From Vulcanimicrobiota bacterium (GTDB lineage Bacteria; Vulcanimicrobiota; JAJTBE01): a stretch of DNA of 64,000 bases. Location: assembly GCA_021107945.1 (NCBI GenBank), contig JAIORV010000160.1, forward strand, positions 85,451-149,450, given 5' to 3'. The notes under the pieces were generated by a model. It worked only from the letters and a program-made list of their open reading frames with translations, searched no databases and had not been told where the DNA came from. Shown piece by piece: positions 61,204 to 64,000 of the stretch; positions within the stretch are counted from its first letter, which is position 1, and each line of letters starts with the position of its first letter. A program made the translations under genes and the position numbers.

Positions 61204-64000
61204 ATGAAAAAGACTATTTCAATCTTTTTATTCGCTATAATTATTTTTTCCCTTGCAGCAGTCCCACTCAAAGCCCTGGCCTCCGACCAGGAGCGGGTTG
61301 ATGTTCTTATTTATTTAATAGACAAGAATATCAACAGGGAATTAAAAGGGAATAAAGTCAAAACGAGATTAATGAGTTGGAAATATAATATAGATAACAC
61401 CATTGAGAATCTGAACGAGCTTCTATCGGAGGTCTCAAGAATAAAGTCCTCCGGGAAAAAGGCCGATTTACCCGAGCGAAGCGGAATTTGGCTGACTCTT
61501 AAAGATAAAGAAAAAAATTATTATATATTATCTCAATACCGGGGAATTCTTGGAGGTCTCAAGAGACATATTGAAAAGGGAGATGTCCAACCCGGCAGCG
61601 AGCTGGTCGATTTAATCGATAAAAAGATAAAAGAAATGAAAGAAATGATTAAAAAGAGGGAGCCTCTTGTATTACTTGATAAAATGGAAATAGAAAGCCG
61701 GATGGAGACGCTGAAGGAAGATATATCCGACGCCGGGAGAGAAGATACAATAGAATCCATCCAAACTCAGCTCAATTATTCCAGTCCGATAAATAAGGAA
61801 TATAAGCAGGAGATATCGGATTTAAAAAAACTCCACAGGCAATATCGTCGAATATTGGCATATAACAGGGGTAAAGCTGAAAAGCCCAATTCTTTAGCAT
61901 TGGAGATTCCGAAGGATAAACCTGATGAAAGGAAGCATTCGGATAGAAAAATCAGATTTTCCACATACTGGGGAAAATCAAATTACATCTGGAGAGAATT
62001 AAAAGTCGGAGAGTGGATTTATCCCAAGATGCAAAACGTATCCGGTGGATCTCCTCCATATAATTATACATGGATACTGGACGGGAGAGTTATCAGCGGA
62101 AGTCCCGGTACGAACTATCGTTTCCGTAATCCCGGGATGCATTATCTTGTGTCCCGTGTCACCGATTCCCGGGGAAGATCTTCCTGGAACAGTTATGTAT
62201 ATAACGTTCAGGGCAGGAGTAATTTTAACTTCAACTATACGGTCAGTGATTCATCTCCACAACGGGGCGAAACTGTCTATTTCCGAATCAATAATACGTA
62301 TGGAGGCAATTACCCTTATTACTTCAGGTGGGAGATGAACGGCAGGGAGTTTGACTCCGGTAAATATGCAAATTATAGATTCCGCGATCATGGCACATAC
62401 CGCCTCAAGGTCATTGGTAGAGACAGCTATGGAAAAACAAGGACACAGGAGAGGACATTTTATGTAGGAAGCAGCGGGCAGATATCTTTCGACCTGCAGG
62501 CAAACGACAACACCCCGTCGCTCGGCCAGTCCGTCCAATATAAATTCAGAAATATCAGGGGAGGTTCGTCTCCCTATCGTTATAGATGGAGATTCAGCAC
62601 GGGACAAACCGGAACTTCACAAATATTTGCATACAGGTATAATAAACGCGGCACTTATGTTCTAAGGGTAACAGTTTATGACAGATACAATCGCAGTGCC
62701 ACGAGGTCTTACACTTACAGGATTGCGGGAGGGTCATCCTCCTTGCGGGTAAGAATGAAATATTCCACAGACCGTCCCAGAATAGGTCAAACCATTAACC
62801 TGAGTGTGAGTTCCCGGAGCGGAGGCATTTCTCCTTTCAGGTATGAATGGTATGAAAACGGGAGAAGATTCGCAACCGGGTCAAGTATCAGGCGAGTCTG
62901 GAACAGGGCAGGTACATATAGGGTAGCCTTGAAGGTGATTGACTCAACCGGTGCATCCGCCAGAACCGAGCACAATTTCACAGTCACCTCCGGGGGTAGT
63001 ATTAATTTCAGTGAATGGTTCAGCACATCAAGCCCGGGAGTCGGACAGACAATACAGATGAGAGTCCAAAATTTGAAGGGTGGAGTTGCCCCATACACAT
63101 ATTACTGGGAAATGAATGGAAGAAGAATAAGCACGGGCTCCACGGCAAGTTACCGCTTTGCAAACTCCGGCAGACATAAATTGAGAATTACTATTAAAGA
63201 CAGAATCGGAAGAACCAGGACGAGGGAAAAATATTTTAATATATCCTCCCATTCGTTGCACTGCAATTTTTCCTGGAGTAATAATGCCCCCCGTGTCGGT
63301 GATACCGTCACATTCAGGGCTACAAGTGTAAGTGGCGGAGTATCGCCGTATAGATACCGATGGTTGATGAACGGGAGACCTTTCAGCAATTCCGCAACGT
63401 CATCTTACCGTTTCAACAGAACCGGTACTTACCGCATGACCGCCGAGGTCAGGGATAACTCGGGTAAGATAAAAACAACAAGTCATACATTTAACGTCCA
63501 TAGCCAATCCTCCTCATTGAGTTTCAGTATAAGGGCAAGTAACAGCAGTCCGAGAGCCGGACAGTCGGCAAGCTTTAGTGCAGTGAATATCACAGGTGGA
63601 ACAGCGCCCTATTCCGTTTCCTGGAGAATGAATAACGCCGGTATCGGAAGCGGCACAAACTCTTCATACAGGTTCAGCCGCTCAGGCACATATCGATTGA
63701 CGGCAACTGTCAGGGACAGAAGAGGAAGGACAAAGACAGTTTCAAGGACATTTAACGTGCAGGGTCAAACCACTCCGTTGAGTTTCAGTATAAGGGCAAG
63801 TAACAGCAGTCCGAAAGCCGGACAGTCGGCAAGCTTTAGTGTAACGAATCTCAAAGGCGGATCTGCCCCGTATTCCGTTTCCTGGAGAATGAATAACGCA
63901 GGCATCGGAAGCGGCACAAACTCTTCATACAGGTTCAGCCGCTCAGGCACATATCGATTGACGGCAACTGTCAGGGACAGAAGAGGAAGGACAAAGACAG
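61204..64000 (+). CDS. Large secreted protein with at least eight PKD-like repeats, 3' truncated
   Basis: Open from ATG 61204 to the window end (932 codons so far, no stop). GGGAG lies about seven bases ahead. Signal peptide MKKTISIFLFAII... with cleavage near KALA; a helical domain (about 30-235) rich in Lys/Glu; then eight PKD-like repeats of 83-88 residues. Each repeat carries GG-x-x-PY and W-x-(M/L)-(N/D)-G. Repeats seven and eight (from 63517 and 63778) are nearly identical in DNA with a 261-base period, so the array grew recently. Likely an extracellular adhesin or fibre-like protein. Confidence 0.88.
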   Translation, partial: MKKTISIFLFAIIIFSLAAVPLKALASDQERVDVLIYLIDKNINRELKGNKVKTRLMSWKYNIDNTIENLNELLSEVSRIKSSGKKADLPERSGIWLTLKDKEKNYYILSQYRGILGGLKRHIEKGDVQPGSELVDLIDKKIKEMKEMIKKREPLVLLDKMEIESRMETLKEDISDAGREDTIESIQTQLNYSSPINKEYKQEISDLKKLHRQYRRILAYNRGKAEKPNSLALEIPKDKPDERKHSDRKIRFSTYWGKSNYIWRELKVGEWIYPKMQNVSGGSPPYNYTWILDGRVISGSPGTNYRFRNPGMHYLVSRVTDSRGRSSWNSYVYNVQGRSNFNFNYTVSDSSPQRGETVYFRINNTYGGNYPYYFRWEMNGREFDSGKYANYRFRDHGTYRLKVIGRDSYGKTRTQERTFYVGSSGQISFDLQANDNTPSLGQSVQYKFRNIRGGSSPYRYRWRFSTGQTGTSQIFAYRYNKRGTYVLRVTVYDRYNRSATRSYTYRIAGGSSSLRVRMKYSTDRPRIGQTINLSVSSRSGGISPFRYEWYENGRRFATGSSIRRVWNRAGTYRVALKVIDSTGASARTEHNFTVTSGGSINFSEWFSTSSPGVGQTIQMRVQNLKGGVAPYTYYWEMNGRRISTGSTASYRFANSGRHKLRITIKDRIGRTRTREKYFNISSHSLHCNFSWSNNAPRVGDTVTFRATSVSGGVSPYRYRWLMNGRPFSNSATSSYRFNRTGTYRMTAEVRDNSGKIKTTSHTFNVHSQSSSLSFSIRASNSSPRAGQSASFSAVNITGGTAPYSVSWRMNNAGIGSGTNSSYRFSRSGTYRLTATVRDRRGRTKTVSRTFNVQGQTTPLSFSIRASNSSPKAGQSASFSVTNLKGGSAPYSVSWRMNNAGIGSGTNSSYRFSRSGTYRLTATVRDRRGRTKT

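Overview
The window is about 64 kb of AT-leaning bacterial DNA with 59 supported or tentative protein genes, one tRNA and an unusually dense set of short interspersed repeats. The host looks like an uncultured, probably anaerobic, free-living bacterium from a poorly sampled lineage. Evidence for this is a NiFe-hydrogenase maturation cluster, lysine 2,3-aminomutase with beta-lysine acetyltransferase, LeuCD of the short archaeal/thermophile type, a compact MetG, many lipoproteins and type IV pilin-like proteins, and Hanks-type kinases. I cannot name the phylum from sequence alone.

Layout. 1-387: end of a molybdenum-hydroxylase 2Fe-2S subunit. 580-1749: three small membrane-protein genes (minus). 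1907-6954: hypF-hypC-hypA-hypB-hypD (minus); no hypE and no hydrogenase subunits are visible. 7032-9968: HEAT-like lipoprotein and a beta-lactamase-family serine hydrolase. 10282-18277: a minus-strand type II secretion/type IV pilus operon with one GspE/PilB-type ATPase, four GspF/PilC-type platform proteins, two pseudopilins and a PilX-like protein, split by repeat insertions. A further pilin lies at 19528. 20060-24933: membrane/secreted proteins and a Ser/Thr kinase whose upstream region carries a striking 11-bp-phased TTAACA array. 25162-31647: a plus-strand cluster holding a twice-repeated pair of genes: a membrane-anchored protein with a RecA/DnaB-like fold that has lost its P-loop, followed by a membrane-anchored SGNH hydrolase. 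The cluster ends with a beta-propeller lipoprotein.

31648-33983: ablA-ablB (N-acetyl-beta-lysine osmolyte synthesis). 34446-36983: FAD oxidoreductase and SUMF1-like lipoprotein. 37229-38983: leuC-leuD. 39141-41003: GNAT, AlkD-type glycosylase, HD hydrolase. 41115-43135: thioredoxin-fold lipoprotein, an uncharacterised beta-rich protein, UPF0158. 43424: tRNA-Ala(CGC) with a consensus promoter and a strong terminator. 43892-57502: metG, a zinc-ribbon/pseudokinase/ankyrin membrane protein, ychF, glgP, a propeller protein, glmM, a Nudix hydrolase and a DUF389 protein. 58026-64000: a small protein, a PilZ-like protein and two large secreted proteins made of PKD-like repeats. The second of these runs off the window end.

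Cross-cutting observations. TTAACA-N5-TTAACA boxes (the geometry of OmpR/PhoP-family operators) precede three genes: the kinase at 21820, the propeller gene at 52371 and the small gene at 58026. Several families of short palindromic or MITE-like repeats occupy nearly every intergenic gap. One copy enters hypF in frame and others supply the stop codons of neighbouring genes. Start codons were re-chosen from visible ribosome binding sites wherever the longest open frame ran into a repeat.
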